DNA of 14,939 nucleotides from IDS-8 sp035304285 (GTDB taxonomy: Bacteria > Pseudomonadota > Gammaproteobacteria > Steroidobacterales > Woeseiaceae). A program made the position numbers and the translations under genes. Below, one piece after another: positions 14,407 through 14,939 of the stretch (position 1 is its first letter; each line of letters opens with the position of its first letter). Under the pieces are notes generated by a model. It ran no database searches, was not told the origin of the DNA, and was given only the letters and a program-made list of their open reading frames with translations. The stretch is from contig DATGQI010000006.1 in NCBI GenBank assembly GCA_035304285.1, positions 1 to 14,939 on the forward strand, written 5' to 3'.

Positions 14407-14939
14407 GTCCTGCTCCTCCTGCTGCGCCGCCACACCGCAAACAGCACGAAGATCGTGAGCAGCAACGGCACCAGGCCGATATTGACGACCTTCAGGACCG
14501 TGCCCAGGCGCTCTATATCGCGATCGAGGCCGCGCTGCACCGCGCGCAGCTCCTGGCGAATCGCGGCGCGGCGGTCGATAAAGCGGTCGATCTCGGCCTG
14601 TTGTTCTTCCGTCATGAGGATGTTGCCGCTGTCGTCGCGGGAGGTCTGCAGTTCCGACAGGCGCCGCTCGGTTTCCTCCAGCTCCCGCTGCAGGCTCTGC
14701 TCGGTTTCCTGGAACTGCGCTTCCGCCCGCGCCCGGAGGTCTGCGACGACGGTAAACGGGCGGGAGTAACTGGCGCGGCTTCTGACGTCAATGAGGTCAT
14801 TGCTGCCGGACAGGCTCTCGAGCGCATTGATCACGAACGTGCCGTTGTCGGCAAAGGCATTTGCAATCTGTTGGCCGAAGAAGTTCTGGACCTGCACCCA
14901 TAAGCGGTCGCTGAGCATGTCCACGTCGGCAACGACGAT
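14403..14939 (-). CDS. GldG-like ABC-transporter auxiliary protein, C-terminal part (5' end outside window)
   Basis: The frame is open to the right edge, so the N-terminal part is missing; 178 residues remain. They begin IVVADVDMLSDRLWVQ, a typical late segment of GldG/ABC_transp_aux proteins. INALESLSGSNDLIDVRSRASYSRPFTVV follows, also a strongly conserved stretch of that family. Next comes a coiled-coil region (about RARAEAQFQETEQSLQRELEE through RAVQRGLDRDIERL), rich in Glu, Arg and Gln heptads. One terminal membrane helix (VNIGLVPLLLTIFVLFAVW) and a basic tail RRSRRSRT end the protein. Homologues pair with an ABC ATPase and permease whose genes should lie just upstream, beyond the window. 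In Bacteroidetes the system is linked to gliding; in proteobacteria the role is unclear. It overlaps the DUF4340 gene by 4 bp. Confidence 0.85.
   Translation of the reverse strand: MVVADVDMLSDRLWVQVQNFFGQQIANAFADNGTFVINALESLSGSNDLIDVRSRASYSRPFTVVADLRARAEAQFQETEQSLQRELEETERRLSELQTSRDDSGNILMTEEQQAEIDRFIDRRAAIRQELRAVQRGLDRDIERLGTVLKVVNIGLVPLLLTIFVLFAVWRRSRRSRT
14413..14420 (-). promoter_or_regulatory. Strong ribosome binding site for the GTG start at 14406
   Basis: On the minus strand, AGGAGGAG lies six bases ahead of the GTG. It sits within the last codons of the GldG-like gene, a typical arrangement for translational coupling. Confidence 0.65.

Overview
The window is GC-rich, densely packed bacterial DNA, most likely chromosomal and from a gammaproteobacterium. 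The pointers are the gene families, the frequent GTG/TTG starts behind good Shine-Dalgarno sequences, and intergenic palindromes of the TGTAGGAGC...GCTCCTACA type, which resemble the REP elements of Pseudomonas and relatives. No genus can be assigned from this alone. I see no phage, plasmid, insertion sequence, CRISPR, tRNA or rRNA.

Layout. (1) 2-1509, plus strand: the 3' part of an Asp/Glu-racemase-family gene, then a PLP-dependent D-cysteine desulfhydrase/L-cysteate sulfo-lyase family gene, probably one amino-acid or organosulfur operon. (2) 1510-1851: a gene-free stretch between convergent genes, holding two tandem ~120-bp palindromic repeat units and a decayed remnant. (3) 1852-4705: a divergent pair, a secreted metal-dependent amidohydrolase (minus) and an NSS-family sodium-coupled amino-acid transporter (plus). 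Their shared 193-bp upstream region carries a perfect 8-bp inverted repeat. (4) 4706-4975: another repeat copy and a 15-bp palindrome. (5) 4976-9360: a three-gene signalling operon. It encodes a membrane CHASE4-HAMP histidine kinase, a single-domain receiver, and a receiver-GGDEF-EAL protein whose GGDEF looks degenerate and whose EAL looks intact, so the output is probably c-di-GMP breakdown. (6) 9522-9941: mscL, the large mechanosensitive channel. (7) 10222-12433: a translationally linked pair, a cyclopropane-fatty-acid-synthase-type methyltransferase and a geranylgeranyl-reductase-family flavoprotein, which may act in sequence on unsaturated lipid chains. (8) 12477-14939, minus strand: a GldG-like ABC-transporter auxiliary protein (cut by the window edge) overlapping a DUF4340 membrane protein by 4 bp, then a HAD hydrolase.

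Most of this is recognisable housekeeping or accessory metabolism. I do not see a clearly new defence or mobile system. The parts most worth a second look are the methyltransferase-flavoprotein pair, the kinase/twin-receiver/EAL operon, and the repeat family, where one copy shows a compensatory base-pair change in its stem.
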